A DNA stretch of 64,000 nucleotides from Tolypothrix sp. FACHB-123 (GCF_014697075.1 NZ_JACJRE010000014.1:62001-126000); one strand, 5' to 3'. Shown: positions 9,296 through 19,404, counted from the first letter of the stretch. Notes: generated by a model from the sequence alone, not told the origin. Translations and numbers: made by a program.

Positions 9296-9655
9296 AGTTT
9301 CATGCCTAGAATTTAGTTGTGCAGGATTTATAAATTATAGAAGATGGAAGGCAGAGGGCACACTCCGGCTACTCAACTGCTGTACAGAGTCCAAAATCAG
9401 CGACAAGTTTTGTTGAGTGCGTTATGGACTTTTAGTCCTAACACCAATCGAAACAGTTACGGCATCAAAGTATCAAAACGCCTACAATAGTGATAAGTTG
9501 TTTAACAAACAGCATAAAGTTTGTCAGTTAGACATATATTTCTAAATAAATAATGGCTTTTAGCTGTTAGGGAATAAAGAATGAAAAATTATCTGTAACT
9601 ATCAAAAAAATAAAACTTTTGTTAATTAACTATTAACTATTAATTATTAACTGAA
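9296..9655. other. Intergenic region between divergent ileS and sppA
   Basis: About 360 bp of AT-rich DNA that must hold the promoters of both genes. I see a TACAAT hexamer at 9483-9488 as a possible -10 for sppA, without a convincing -35. No small gene, RNA or repeat array is recognised. Confidence 0.4.
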
Positions 9656-11491
9656 ATGCGTAATTTTCTCCAACAAACCTTTGCCAGCTTAGTTGGCAGC
9701 TTACTCGGACTGATTATTTTTAGTGGCATCAGTGCCACTGGACTATTATTAATATTGTTTGCCGCAGCTAGTTCTAGCGATTCCGGGCCGGAGGTAAAAG
9801 ATAAGTCTGTAGTAGTTTTTGACTTATCAATGAACATCACCGATGGCGAACCCAATGCCGATCCTATATTTCAAAGAGCGCTATCAGGTGTAGAAGAAAA
9901 TAGAATGGGACTGCGTCAAGTTCTGGAGACTGTAGAAAAGGCGCAGCGCGATCCGCGAATTGTGGGTATCTACTTGGATGCGACGCGCACCGACGCAACT
10001 AATAGCGCCGGTTATGCATCCTTAAAAGAAATCCGCCAAGCACTAGAGAAATTCCGGGCGGCAGGTAAAAAAGTTATCGCCTATGGTAAAGACTGGGGCG
10101 AACGCGAATATTATCTCAGTTCAGTAGCAGATACGGTTGTATTGAATCCGCTGGGAATGATGGAAGTCAACGGTTTAAGTTCGCAACCGATGTTTCTTGC
10201 AGGTGCGTTAGAAAAGTTTGGTGTTGGCGTTCAGGTTGTGCGCGTGGGCAAATTTAAAGGTGCAGTCGAACCGTTTATCTTGACCAAATTGAGTCCAGAG
10301 AACCGCGAACAAACACAGAGATTATTAAACGATGTTTGGTCAGAGTGGCGCAATGCAGTCGGTGGAAGTCGGAAAATTGCCCCACAAAAATTACAAGCGA
10401 TCGCAGATAATCAAGCAATATTAGAAGCATCGGCAGCTAAATCTAGGGGTTTGGTAGACCGGGTAGCTTATGTTGATGAGGTGGTTAACGACCTGAAAAA
10501 GTTAACCTCTAGCGATAAAGATGATAAAACCTTCCGGCAAATTAGTATAAATCAATATGCCCAAGTGCCTGCAAAATCTGTCGGGCTAGGACGCAAATCG
10601 AAAAATGAAATTGCTGTAGTTTATGCCGAAGGCGAAATTGTTGATGGTAAAGGTGGCGATGGGGAAATTGGCGGCGATCGCTTTGCTAAAATCTTCAACA
10701 AATTAAGGCAAGATGATGATGTTAAAGCCGTAATTTTGCGCGTTAACAGTCCTGGCGGTAGCGCCACAGCCGCCGAAGTTATGCAGCGGGAAGTCAAACT
10801 CACTCGTCAGGTTAAACCAGTCGTTGTCTCAATGGGAGACATGGCTGCATCTGGTGGTTATTGGATTGCTAGCGACTCCAACCGAATTTTTGCTGAACCC
10901 AACACAATTACAGGTTCCATTGGTGTATTTGGCTTACTCTTTAACGGACAAAAGTTAGCCAATGACAACGGTATTACTTGGGATTCCGTGAAAACTGCAA
11001 CCTATGCTGACGTTCAAACCGTATCTCGCCCCAAATCGCCCCAAGAGTTAGCAATTTACCAACGCAGCGTCAACAGAATTTACAATCTATTTCTTAATAA
11101 AGTTTCCCAAGGCCGGAAACTGCCAGAATCAAAAGTAGCAGAAATTGCCCAAGGTAGAGTTTGGTCGGGTACAGCCGCCAAAGCAATTGGTTTAGTTGAT
11201 GAAATTGGTGGTTTGAACACTGCTATAGAATATGCTGCTAAACAAGCCAAGCTAGGAAAAGATTGGCAAATTAAAGAATATCCTCAAAACAGCAGTTTTG
11301 AAGAACGCTTTTTTGGCATATCTACTGAAGAAACAAAAAGTGTTTTAGGAATGAAAGCCACACAAATCAAGCCATCAAATCCCCTGACGGCTGAATTTCA
11401 TAAACTGCAACAGGAATTAGCAACTCTGCAAAAGATGAACGATCCCCAAGGGGTTTACGCACGCTTACCCTTTAACCTCAAAATTGAATAA
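9656..11491 (+). CDS. sppA: Signal peptide peptidase SppA, 67-kDa type
   Basis: A 611-residue membrane-bound Ser/Lys protease that degrades signal peptides after secretion. An N-terminal TM helix (residues about 10-37) anchors it. Two Clp-fold halves follow. The catalytic dyad is conserved: general-base Lys201 in VGKFKGAVEPF in the N-terminal half and nucleophile Ser399 in MAASGGYWIAS in the C-terminal half. The length matches the long form with both domains. Cyanobacterial SppA homologues have been linked to acclimation to high light and phycobilisome degradation. It is transcribed alone, divergently from ileS. Confidence 0.95.
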   Translation: MRNFLQQTFASLVGSLLGLIIFSGISATGLLLILFAAASSSDSGPEVKDKSVVVFDLSMNITDGEPNADPIFQRALSGVEENRMGLRQVLETVEKAQRDPRIVGIYLDATRTDATNSAGYASLKEIRQALEKFRAAGKKVIAYGKDWGEREYYLSSVADTVVLNPLGMMEVNGLSSQPMFLAGALEKFGVGVQVVRVGKFKGAVEPFILTKLSPENREQTQRLLNDVWSEWRNAVGGSRKIAPQKLQAIADNQAILEASAAKSRGLVDRVAYVDEVVNDLKKLTSSDKDDKTFRQISINQYAQVPAKSVGLGRKSKNEIAVVYAEGEIVDGKGGDGEIGGDRFAKIFNKLRQDDDVKAVILRVNSPGGSATAAEVMQREVKLTRQVKPVVVSMGDMAASGGYWIASDSNRIFAEPNTITGSIGVFGLLFNGQKLANDNGITWDSVKTATYADVQTVSRPKSPQELAIYQRSVNRIYNLFLNKVSQGRKLPESKVAEIAQGRVWSGTAAKAIGLVDEIGGLNTAIEYAAKQAKLGKDWQIKEYPQNSSFEERFFGISTEETKSVLGMKATQIKPSNPLTAEFHKLQQELATLQKMNDPQGVYARLPFNLKIE

Positions 11492-11636
11492 AGTTCTCCT
11501 AAAGATTACCAAACCCATAACTCATCGGGGCGAGGTAATCCCACCCCTTCCCGACAATTTGGAATAATTTATTTTTTGGATTTCCCTAATTTTGAGGGCT
11601 AAAGTCCTGACTACAGAATTAAGAAGGACATGCAGC

Positions 11637-12209
11637 CTAATCAGAAGATTCTGGTAATCTTGAGTATTGAGGGCGACAGGGGCTACCGAGACAAACTTGC
11701 CCTGATGGCATATTACTAAAAACACTGCTACGAGCGCCAATTACAGCATTCGCGCCAATTTCTACTCCTGGCCCGACAAAACAATCCGCCGCTATCCATA
11801 CTCCATTACCGATAGTAATGCTAGCTGTTTTCAACCCAAACGCAGGGTCATGGATATCATGGCTACCAGTACAAAGATAAGATTTATGGGAAATTACGCA
11901 GTGTTGACCGATAGAAATGCGATCGAGACTATATAAAACTACATCATCACCAATCCAACTATAATCGCCAAGAGAAATTTTCCAGGGATAGGTGAAACGG
12001 GCTGTAGGGCGGATAAATACGCCTTTGCCAATCTGTGCCCCAAACAGCCGTAGTAATACACAACGGAGATTATTTAATGGTTGGGGAGTCAGAGGAAAAG
12101 CGATCGCCTGCACAAACCACCACAGTAAAATATACCAACTCGGCCGCCCACGATCAAACCACGATTGATCGTACTTGCGTAAATCTACAAAAGGTTTGTC
12201 ATTAGTCAT
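11637..12209 (-). CDS. WcaF-like left-handed beta-helix acetyltransferase
   Basis: A 190-residue acyltransferase of the hexapeptide-repeat class, related to colanic-acid WcaF enzymes that O-acetylate exopolysaccharide sugars using acetyl-CoA. The hexapeptide coils are visible (IGKGVFIRPTARFTYP, ISLGDYSWIGDDVVLYS, IGNGVWIAADCFVGPGVEIG, NAVIGARSSVFSNMPSG). The catalytic-type His lies in TGSHDIHDP. It is the last of three minus-strand polysaccharide genes, only 52 bp after the adjacent glycosyltransferase, so co-expression is likely. Confidence 0.88.
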   Translation of the reverse strand: MTNDKPFVDLRKYDQSWFDRGRPSWYILLWWFVQAIAFPLTPQPLNNLRCVLLRLFGAQIGKGVFIRPTARFTYPWKISLGDYSWIGDDVVLYSLDRISIGQHCVISHKSYLCTGSHDIHDPAFGLKTASITIGNGVWIAADCFVGPGVEIGANAVIGARSSVFSNMPSGQVCLGSPCRPQYSRLPESSD

Positions 12210-12261
12210 TAGTCAGTTTTCTGTGTTGGTTTCTTGTCTCCCTGCACTTATTCCTCGCCCC

Positions 12262-13200
12262 TTAAGTGGCAGTTTGCTCAATTTCTGGTGTTAAAGATGA
12301 TGGTAAAGGTTGAGATTTTTCCGTATTTAACGTACCGCCATAATCACGTAATTCGTAGAGTTTTACGCTTATTTGATATTCATATTGACTTAAGAGGCGT
12401 CCATAAATATATCCAGCTTTGCCATCTAAAAAACCCCGCTGAATAATGTAGAATAAAATGAATCTTAATAAAGGTTTAAATGGCAAACGTACCCATAATT
12501 TTTTTAAAAAGCGTTTGCGTTGTACAGCATCACCAAAGAGATTTGCACCAATAGTTCCACCTTCATCTCTATTAGTGAGCAGATTATAATAAACACGAGC
12601 TTCCCAATTGGAATAACGATTATGTCTTTCTAACCAGTGGTAAAGGTCGCGGAAATCTTCATGCAGCATATCGTTTTTGAGATAACCGACTTTTCCCTGT
12701 AAAACTACATGTTCGTGAACTTCGTTGTCACCAGTGTTGGGAATGTCTTCTGTATGGAGATTTTCGTAACGACCTTGTTTATGCTTAAATAAACGCAGAT
12801 TCCAATCAGGATATTTGCCACCGTGACGAATCCATTTACCTAAGAAGAATACACGGCGGTTGAGATAATAACCAGTGTATTCATCATTTTTAATTACTTG
12901 AGAAATCTCTTGCCACAATTCGGGCGTAATTCGTTCATCGCAATCGACAATTAACACCCATTCATTACGAAAAGGTAGATTTTCCAAAGACCAGTTTTTC
13001 TTCTTCGGCCAGCTACCATTAAATTTGAATTGCACGATATGAGCATCAAAACTTTCAGCAATAGCGATACTATTATCTTGACTTTGGGAATCAACTACAA
13101 AAATTTCATCAGCCAACTGAAGACTAGTTAGACAAGCAGGTAAATTTGCTTCTTCATTTTTGGCAGGAATTAAAACAGAAACTGGAATTTTAGATGACAT
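12262..13200 (-). CDS. Family 2 glycosyltransferase, WaaE-like
   Basis: A 312-residue GT-A fold glycosyltransferase. The nucleotide-sugar binding start is VSVLIPAKNEEANLPACL, and the metal-binding acidic motif is VDCDER near residue 100. The middle part (YYLNRRVFFLGKWIRHGG, then NLRLFKHKQGRYEN) resembles the WaaE/KdtX branch that adds glucose to lipopolysaccharide core. A hydrophobic segment near residue 245 (FKPLLRFILFYIIQRGF) suggests membrane association. It lies between another GT2 gene and a WcaF-like acetyltransferase, which points to surface polysaccharide synthesis. The acceptor is not deducible. Confidence 0.88.
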   Translation of the reverse strand: MSSKIPVSVLIPAKNEEANLPACLTSLQLADEIFVVDSQSQDNSIAIAESFDAHIVQFKFNGSWPKKKNWSLENLPFRNEWVLIVDCDERITPELWQEISQVIKNDEYTGYYLNRRVFFLGKWIRHGGKYPDWNLRLFKHKQGRYENLHTEDIPNTGDNEVHEHVVLQGKVGYLKNDMLHEDFRDLYHWLERHNRYSNWEARVYYNLLTNRDEGGTIGANLFGDAVQRKRFLKKLWVRLPFKPLLRFILFYIIQRGFLDGKAGYIYGRLLSQYEYQISVKLYELRDYGGTLNTEKSQPLPSSLTPEIEQTAT

Positions 13201-13352
13201 ACAAAATTTTCTATAGATTTTTTATGAATAAATGCAGATAGCAGAAGTATTTATACCGTAACCAGAAGCAAGATTAGTTGTTTTAAAATATAGGAGAAAA
13301 AATAAAACACCAAGCAGAATTGAAGTTGAAGTAACTTGAATTACTGAGGTGT

Positions 13353-14339
13353 CTAAATTTCCGTAATTTTCCTTCTATCTCCTGGCTTCTGTTTCCTATA
13401 TTCTGCAATAAATTTAGATAACATTCCTTGAATAGCAGCATTTAAATAACCAATTTGACCATAGGCATAAACAAGTTTGTCAAAGCGTTCTGCTGGATCT
13501 AAGAAATGTTGTAATGCCTTATATAAACCCCTGATAAATCTTTCGCTACCCCATTGTAATTGGCTGATACCTGCTTTACCAGTAACTTGTTCGCGATAAC
13601 ATTCGCTAATACCTTGCCACCAACCTCGTTTAAGAAACCAAGCACGATTTAAACGTTCTGGTGCAACATTATGAGCTACTAGCGCCTCTGGAAGATAAGC
13701 GACTTGCCATCCTTTTTGGAGGGCGTATTCTGTCATTTGTAGTTCTTCATTTGATAATAAATTTTTCCCCACTCTGCCAAGATGGGGATCAAAACCGCCA
13801 ATCTCTGTTAAAAAAGAACGGCGGAGCGAATAATTTAAGCCTCTAGGAGTTAAACCAGGCTGATGAATATAAATTGTGTTGTCCCCTAAATCGTATGCAC
13901 CCAAGTTAGCAGCTAATCCAGGAGATAACCATTGTGGTTGGAGAATGTTTTGCGGCCATAAAAGGGTAACTTTACCACCAGCGATCGCTAATTTTGGGTT
14001 ATTTTCGTAGGCATGATACAAAACTTCCAACCAGCGATCGCTCGCCACTGCATCATCATCTAGATAGGCGAGAATTTCCCCACTAGCAACTTTTGCGCCG
14101 GTGTTACGGGCTACAGATAAGCCTAAAATTGGTTCAAAGACATATTTGAGACGGGGATTGCTGGCTCTTTGGGCTACAACTTCACAAGTGCGATCGCACG
14201 ATCCATTGTCTACTACCACCACTTCAAACTCAGCTGCAAAATCCTGCGCCAACAGACTATCAATTGCTGCACCTAAATAGGTGTCTCGATTGTGAGTGCA
14301 AATAATGGCAGAGATTTGAATAGCTGGCATAGGTAGCAA
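13353..14339 (-). CDS. Family 2 glycosyltransferase
   Basis: A 328-residue GT2 enzyme. It opens with ISAIICTHNRDTYLGAAIDS and has the DxD-type motif in ILAYLDDDAVASDRW. A Gly/Asp-rich acceptor region (EIGGFDPHLGRVG, SNEELQMTEYALQKGW) follows. The C-terminal third is rich in aromatic residues (FLKRGWWQGISECY). ATG codons at 14339 and 14330 are both possible starts. It is the first gene of a three-gene minus-strand polysaccharide cluster, 152 bp before the next glycosyltransferase. Sugar donor and acceptor cannot be inferred. Confidence 0.88.
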   Translation of the reverse strand: MLPMPAIQISAIICTHNRDTYLGAAIDSLLAQDFAAEFEVVVVDNGSCDRTCEVVAQRASNPRLKYVFEPILGLSVARNTGAKVASGEILAYLDDDAVASDRWLEVLYHAYENNPKLAIAGGKVTLLWPQNILQPQWLSPGLAANLGAYDLGDNTIYIHQPGLTPRGLNYSLRRSFLTEIGGFDPHLGRVGKNLLSNEELQMTEYALQKGWQVAYLPEALVAHNVAPERLNRAWFLKRGWWQGISECYREQVTGKAGISQLQWGSERFIRGLYKALQHFLDPAERFDKLVYAYGQIGYLNAAIQGMLSKFIAEYRKQKPGDRRKITEI

Positions 14340-14359
14340 TTGTGGATGTGGTTTTGATT

Positions 14360-14384
14360 GCGCTTCCCTAGGGGAGGCTACGCG
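14360..14384. repeat. Short palindromic repeat GCGCTTCCC...GCGAAC
   Basis: The sequence GCGCTTCCCTAGGGGAGGC followed by TACGCGAAC is a small inverted repeat of the type scattered through Nostocales genomes. A related unit, with GGCAAGGGCTTTGCC at its core, is at 63931-63962. Confidence 0.55.
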
Positions 14385-14593
14385 AACATATATTAATTGT
14401 CATTTGTTACTGATCAGTTGTTTGGCAAAAAGTTTAATACTCTGTCTTGTGATAGACAGCTTAAAAACATCTTTGCTATTGACCACTGACCACTGACAAC
14501 TGACAAGATTAAATATTTACCTAATGCCTGCTAATCTATCCCAAAAATTACAGACTCACCAACCGAGTTTCTTCGGAAATAATCTTGAGAACT

Positions 14594-15409
14594 TCAAGTT
14601 TGTTGAATATGACTGTGTAAAATCACCAGAGTTTCAGCTAGTTGTCCCAGGCGGGTTTCCAGGTATTGCTTGCGCCCTAACAGTTGGCGCAACTTCTGGT
14701 AACGCGCGATCGCCATACTTACAGTTGCCACTTGATCTGGAGGACAGGGACGTGTCCAAACTTTACCGGCATCATCTACACCACAAAGGCGATAACCTGT
14801 CCGGGCTGATTGAGATAACTTGGCATTTGTGGCACAAATTTCTTCTACATAATCCATGAGGCGATCGACTTCTGCATGGCGTAAGGTGGCTTTTCCTCCC
14901 TGTTCTGTTTCCTTGGGATTGGATTCTAACCAACCATTGACAATCGGCCCTTCTAAATAAACGTCTTGAATTTGCTTGAGGATGCTTTTGAGTTCTTTCT
15001 CCCATCCTACAACCTGTTCTTCAATTTCCTTGAGCAGGTTCATTGCCAATCCTGGATTGGCTGCGTGACGGTGGTTACTAAAGGTAGGGGTTTTAAATTT
15101 AGGTAGGCTAGGTGTTTTACCACCAGTTTCTTGTGTCGTAAAAGCCTGTACCCCCTGATGGTGAGAAAATACTTGCTCAGCGTCAGAAAAATTACCCTGG
15201 GGATCTGCACTTAAATCGATTGTTGCTCCTTGTGTATTTAGCTCCTCTGATGATGGAGTTGCATCACTATCTTGAGATTCCGTTGCCCCAACGCTGATTC
15301 TAAAGGAGAAAGGCCGCTTTGGCGAAGCCCCTGCTTCAGCATTGTCGGCGGCAGTTTTAGTCCCTAAATCGTGTAGAGTTGCCTCAATACGTTTCCAGCC
15401 TGCTTTCAT
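14594..15409 (-). CDS. Conserved-looking hypothetical protein with coiled-coil C-terminal half
   Basis: A 271-residue protein of unknown function. Residues 1-120 are low-complexity and polar, rich in Ser, Thr, Gln and Pro, and probably disordered. Residues about 120-271 are mostly helical with heptad character (LKEIEEQVVGWEKELKSILK; ARYQKLRQLLGRKQYLETRL), separated by a compact segment with two Cys (YRLCGVDDAGKVWTRPCP). There is no signal peptide or TM helix, so it is probably cytosolic. It stands between the polysaccharide cluster and cobU (divergent). An overlapping plus-strand frame looks like a shadow. Confidence 0.65.
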   Translation of the reverse strand: MKAGWKRIEATLHDLGTKTAADNAEAGASPKRPFSFRISVGATESQDSDATPSSEELNTQGATIDLSADPQGNFSDAEQVFSHHQGVQAFTTQETGGKTPSLPKFKTPTFSNHRHAANPGLAMNLLKEIEEQVVGWEKELKSILKQIQDVYLEGPIVNGWLESNPKETEQGGKATLRHAEVDRLMDYVEEICATNAKLSQSARTGYRLCGVDDAGKVWTRPCPPDQVATVSMAIARYQKLRQLLGRKQYLETRLGQLAETLVILHSHIQQT

Positions 15410-15621
15410 AAAAATATCCTGAAATTTGCTGTCCCCAGTAGTGTTAAATAATTCAGAATGGGGTTGTTGGGATTTTTGGCTTATGCCAATTGTGCATCAA
15501 TGATGCTGGTGCTAATTTTATCTCTTAAAAGATATTTAAAACCAACAATCTCATCCCGCAAGGTAAAAATTAAGTTTAGACATTGTAACCCATATCAATT
15601 AGACAGCGTAAGGACAGGGCT

Positions 15622-16170
15622 TTGGGTAAAGTTATCTTAGTCACAGGGCCAGCTAGATCTGGTAAAAGTGAATGGGCAGAAACTCTCGCTATGCAGTCAC
15701 AAAAGGCGGTTGTGTATGTGGCAACAGCAGCAGAATATCCTGGTGATGAAGAATGGCAAAAACGCATTCAAGCACACCAAAATCGGCGTCCCCAGGATTG
15801 GTTAACCCTGAGTGTACCTATGGAACTATCTGCGACTTTAGCCGCAGCCACACCAAACACCTGCCTTCTAGTTGATTCTTTGGGCACTTGGGTAGCTAAT
15901 TTTTTAGAGGAAGACGAAATTAGTTGGGACAACACCATAGCAGAATTGTTAGAAACTGTACAGCTGGTTGCGGCAGATATGGTATTTGTTGCGGAGGAAG
16001 TTGGTTGGGGTTTAGTTCCCGCTTATCCTAGCGGTCGGCTATTTCGCGATCGCCTCGGTTCTTTAGTCCGGCAATTGGGAATAGTTTGCGATATTGTATA
16101 TTTAGTTACTGGTGGTTATGTTTTAAATCTCAGCACTCTTGGTTCACCATTACCACCTATACGTGGTTGA
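15622..16170 (+). CDS. cobU: Bifunctional adenosylcobinamide kinase / guanylyltransferase
   Basis: A 182-residue P-loop enzyme of cobalamin (or pseudocobalamin) nucleotide-loop assembly. It phosphorylates adenosylcobinamide and then forms GDP-cobinamide. The P-loop is VTGPARSGKSEWAE at the N-terminus. The His that becomes guanylylated lies in RIQAHQNRRPQDW. The C-terminal VAEEVGWGLVP and GRLFRDRLG are family signatures. The only plausible start is TTG 15622, preceded by AAGGACAGG; an in-frame stop lies 36 bases upstream with no ATG between. No cobalamin riboswitch was recognised upstream. Confidence 0.93.
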   Translation: MGKVILVTGPARSGKSEWAETLAMQSQKAVVYVATAAEYPGDEEWQKRIQAHQNRRPQDWLTLSVPMELSATLAAATPNTCLLVDSLGTWVANFLEEDEISWDNTIAELLETVQLVAADMVFVAEEVGWGLVPAYPSGRLFRDRLGSLVRQLGIVCDIVYLVTGGYVLNLSTLGSPLPPIRG

Positions 16171-16285
16171 GGAGGATAAGATACAACAACTGACAACTAA
16201 CTATTGACCGATGTATCTAGCTTCTTAATGGTTTATTCAAGATTTAATGACCTAAAATTCCTAGCTTAAATCTAGAATTAACAGT

Positions 16286-16720
16286 ATGGCAACTGAACAA
16301 GACGTTAAAAGATATTTAGCCTACTGGTTTCAGTTAGGCAAAAAAGTGTTCGTAGGCAATGGTAGGGCATATCTGTTGCCACAGCCAGTGCTACAAGGCG
16401 ATCGCTATAGTCCAGAATTTGAAAACTGTTGGCAGGAAATTTACGCTCAGGCAAGTGAGTGTAATTTAGAAGGAACTGATGAAACTATAGGCGAATTACT
16501 GACGCCTGCATGGGAAATGCTTCCTTGTAGTCGTTGCAACATGCCAATAGCTATGCGCAATCTGGGAATGCCTGCTTTATACTGTCCCTGTAATAGTTTA
16601 CCTACTTGGCCGAATACAGAACTACCATCACCGCGTAGCCCCATTAGTACTCAGGAGCAATTAAAAATTATTCGCGATCGCCTTTGGCAAAAGCAGGCTT
16701 CATCCAATGTCAACTCCTAA
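16286..16720 (+). CDS. Small Cys-rich (zinc-ribbon-like) hypothetical protein
   Basis: A 144-residue protein I cannot assign. Residues 1-75 form a compact alpha/beta-looking region (YLAYWFQLGKKVFVGNGRAY). Next comes a cluster PCSRCNMPIAMRN ... LYCPCNSLP, that is CxxC then CxC, which could bind zinc. The last 35 residues are Pro/Ser-rich and then helical. It lies 115 bp after cobU on the same strand, but nothing links it to cobalamin synthesis. It looks complete and is probably cytosolic. Confidence 0.65.
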   Translation: MATEQDVKRYLAYWFQLGKKVFVGNGRAYLLPQPVLQGDRYSPEFENCWQEIYAQASECNLEGTDETIGELLTPAWEMLPCSRCNMPIAMRNLGMPALYCPCNSLPTWPNTELPSPRSPISTQEQLKIIRDRLWQKQASSNVNS

Positions 16721-16780
16721 AAAATCACTGAATGAGCAGTCATAGGCTGATTTTTTCAGCCTCCTTATAATTAATGTTTG

Positions 16781-19210
16781 CTAGCTACCAGATTTAACCG
16801 CCGTCTCTAGAGAAATTACAGAATTGGGAAATTGGCGTTTTAAGGCAGGAAATACTGGACAGGGTGCTTGTTCTTGTAAATTCTCCGGTTTACTCCATGT
16901 AAAGGGTGCTTTTTGCGCAGCTGACATCCACAATAAGCGTTTGGCGCGTGTCATCGCTACATAAAGTAAACGGTACTCTTCAGCGGTTTTGAGATGTTTA
17001 GCGATTTCCCATGCTTGGTGAACTTCAGGTATACGCGATTGATTGTGTAAAGCAGCACGCACTTGCGCGCGAGCCACTTCTGATAAGGTAAAGTCACCTA
17101 AAAATTGGCTTTGTGGTGGAACCCAAAACCGACCAGGAATTAAATTTTCGTGGAGAAATGGTAGAAATACATAGTCCCAATCTAGCCCTTTGGCTTTGTG
17201 CATAGTAATAATTGTTAGCTGACCGGTACGGGTGTAACGTGCTTCTAAATCTTCGGTTTCTACCGCTTCAAATCGTTCGGAACTGACAATTTCACTTAAA
17301 GCTGACAGCATCGATCCCATTGAACTATTACCAGCTGTTTGCTGATTTACTCTTTCTGCTAATTTATCAGCAGTTGCTAGTTCGGCTTGGTCGTAACTTA
17401 AAACCAAAGCCAAAAAGGGAATTAATTGATAGATTGGCAGTTCTAACCGGGCGCGGAGTAAACTCCGACACAGGTGTGAAGATTTTTGGACTGTTTCTGA
17501 TTGCGGTGCTGTTAAGGGGCCAGGGTATAAAAACTCTTCTGGTAAACTAGCAAGGGCGTTGAGGTCTTGGGTGGGAATTAGCTGGCGTTCTACCATAACC
17601 TCAAGGGCAGCTTTGAGATAATCTGGGGAATGGGGGCGATCGCAAAATTGCAATAAAGCTAAAATTTCTTGGGGAATCTGAGAACGGCGATCGCGTTCGC
17701 CTACATCATAAAGTGTAATTTTATGCTCTTTGCATATTGGTTCTAGCGCCTCAGCTAACCAGCGTCCTTGGCGATTTTCCCGGACTAACACTGCTGCACT
17801 TACCTTTGAGGGGTCTTCAGCAAATAAGTCAATCACCCGCTTAGACAGTAACTCTACAGTGTGATGAATATCGCGAGGAGTATAAAGTTCTAATCCCAAT
17901 CCGACTGGTACGGGGTTTGCATCTTGTTGGGGATCGCCAGTATCCACAGGGCTGATTCTCTGGGGACGGAAGGGAAGGGAAGCTATAGAGTCATGGGATG
18001 ACTGCTGCATCTTGACTCCGTAAAAACTATTGATCCATTCCAAGGTAAAGTTCGCCGCTGCAATAATAATTCGTGTACTCCGCCCAGCTCGATCCATTGT
18101 CGCCAATTTACGCAAGCGATCGCACTCTTCGCAAAATTGCCGAAAATAAATCGGATCGGCTGGGGTAAAAGTAGAGTTAATCGCTTGGTTCGGATCGCCA
18201 ACTCGGACTAAATTAATCGGCGACTGCTGAGTACTAGGTGAAAAATTATCTCCCTTGTCCCCCACGTCACTGGCCAAAATCTCCAGCAATTTCGTCTGTA
18301 AAGGGCTGGAATCTTGCGCCTCATCTTCAAAAACGGCGAAAACTTGGTTTTGCTCAATACGGCGGGCGCTATCGTTATCAAGAACGCGCAAAGCAGCTAA
18401 AATCATATCGTCGTAATCGATAAAATCACGCGATCGCATTAAATTCTCATATTCTGCATACAAGCCAGCAGCTACATTTAAAATTGTGTATGGGTCTGTG
18501 GTTTGTTGACTCCAATTTCGTAAATCATCTGGTGATAAACCAGAACTTTTGGCTTCATGAATGACTGTAGTTGCTAAGTCTGGTAGAACTTCTGTTCTTA
18601 ATACCGATTGACGACGTAATCTTTCTGTCTCTTCACCGTCAAATTGGCTACCTTCTAATAAACGTAAATAAGTACTTTGATTCTTGCTAATCCAATGTTC
18701 AACTGCTGTACGGATGAAGCGGTGACTTTGGTTAAGTGTAATTAATGTAACGTTTTCTAATTGCAATCCAGATAAATCCGGATGGCGACTAGCGATGTTT
18801 AAAGCTAAACCGTGTAAGGTATAAACGACAAAGCCAGTCTGGGGTAGAGATAAATCATCGCGTAAATATTTGCGGATTTTAGCTTTAATATTAGCAGCGG
18901 CAGAGCGTGTAAAAGTCACTACTACCAATTGGCGACGAGAAGCTTGGCGCGATTGGGCTGCATGTTCATACTGACGGGCGATCGCAATCGCCGCCGCCGC
19001 CGCCATACCCGTAGATTTACCAGCACCAGGGACAGCAGAAACAGCCAAGGGGCCAGCATACCAATCAGCCATTTGCTGTTGTCCCGGACGCAGACTATTG
19101 CGAATCCGGGCGATCGCTTCTTGGCGAAAGGTAGTAACAGGCGATCGCTCAGATAATTCTGGGTAAAGAGATTCTTGTGTCACTGTAGGAATAAAATTAG
19201 CGTCTGACAT
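16781..19210 (-). CDS. UvrD/Rep-family superfamily 1 DNA helicase
   Basis: An 809-residue SF1A helicase, a 3'-5' ATP-driven DNA translocase. Walker A is VPGAGKSTG near residues 60-67, and motif II is AVFEDEAQDSS (DEAQ). Motif III-like RVGDPNQAINSTF and motif VI LLYVAMTRAKRLLW are clear. TIITMHKAKGLDWDYVF matches motif V. No nuclease domain is seen at the C-terminus. It resembles cyanobacterial UvrD-like helicases of uncertain repair role rather than canonical UvrD or PcrA. It is convergent with the upstream small gene and apparently monocistronic. Confidence 0.9.
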   Translation of the reverse strand: MSDANFIPTVTQESLYPELSERSPVTTFRQEAIARIRNSLRPGQQQMADWYAGPLAVSAVPGAGKSTGMAAAAAIAIARQYEHAAQSRQASRRQLVVVTFTRSAAANIKAKIRKYLRDDLSLPQTGFVVYTLHGLALNIASRHPDLSGLQLENVTLITLNQSHRFIRTAVEHWISKNQSTYLRLLEGSQFDGEETERLRRQSVLRTEVLPDLATTVIHEAKSSGLSPDDLRNWSQQTTDPYTILNVAAGLYAEYENLMRSRDFIDYDDMILAALRVLDNDSARRIEQNQVFAVFEDEAQDSSPLQTKLLEILASDVGDKGDNFSPSTQQSPINLVRVGDPNQAINSTFTPADPIYFRQFCEECDRLRKLATMDRAGRSTRIIIAAANFTLEWINSFYGVKMQQSSHDSIASLPFRPQRISPVDTGDPQQDANPVPVGLGLELYTPRDIHHTVELLSKRVIDLFAEDPSKVSAAVLVRENRQGRWLAEALEPICKEHKITLYDVGERDRRSQIPQEILALLQFCDRPHSPDYLKAALEVMVERQLIPTQDLNALASLPEEFLYPGPLTAPQSETVQKSSHLCRSLLRARLELPIYQLIPFLALVLSYDQAELATADKLAERVNQQTAGNSSMGSMLSALSEIVSSERFEAVETEDLEARYTRTGQLTIITMHKAKGLDWDYVFLPFLHENLIPGRFWVPPQSQFLGDFTLSEVARAQVRAALHNQSRIPEVHQAWEIAKHLKTAEEYRLLYVAMTRAKRLLWMSAAQKAPFTWSKPENLQEQAPCPVFPALKRQFPNSVISLETAVKSGS

Positions 19211-19404
19211 TATAGAATTTTTGACTGGAGACTTGGATCTAATTTCTCAACCGCAGACTTCACCAATCAATTAGTCAATAAATCTATCATGACCGAAAAT
19301 TAATACAATTGTCCTACATTGAGACATAGGTTCATTGCAGTTTCGCCAATTTATTCACCGTCAACAGTCAACCGTGAAGCTGTTATTTATTTTTGGGAGT
19401 TTTC

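Noticed and set aside
11522-11740. 72-codon minus-strand frame overlapping the acetyltransferase
   Set aside because: Overlaps the 3' end of the WcaF-like gene in another frame, with no motif or start signal.
14524-14859. 111-codon plus-strand frame
   Set aside because: It lies opposite the 271-residue minus-strand gene, which has the more plausible composition and context.
15410-15621. Cobalamin riboswitch upstream of cobU
   Set aside because: No B12-box-like sequence was found in the leader.
15458-15640. 60-codon plus-strand frame before cobU
   Set aside because: Overlaps the cobU start, without a ribosome-binding site or recognisable composition.
16781-19210. UvrD-like helicase as part of a defence island
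   Set aside because: No nuclease or other defence gene is adjacent; the neighbours are metabolic or regulatory.
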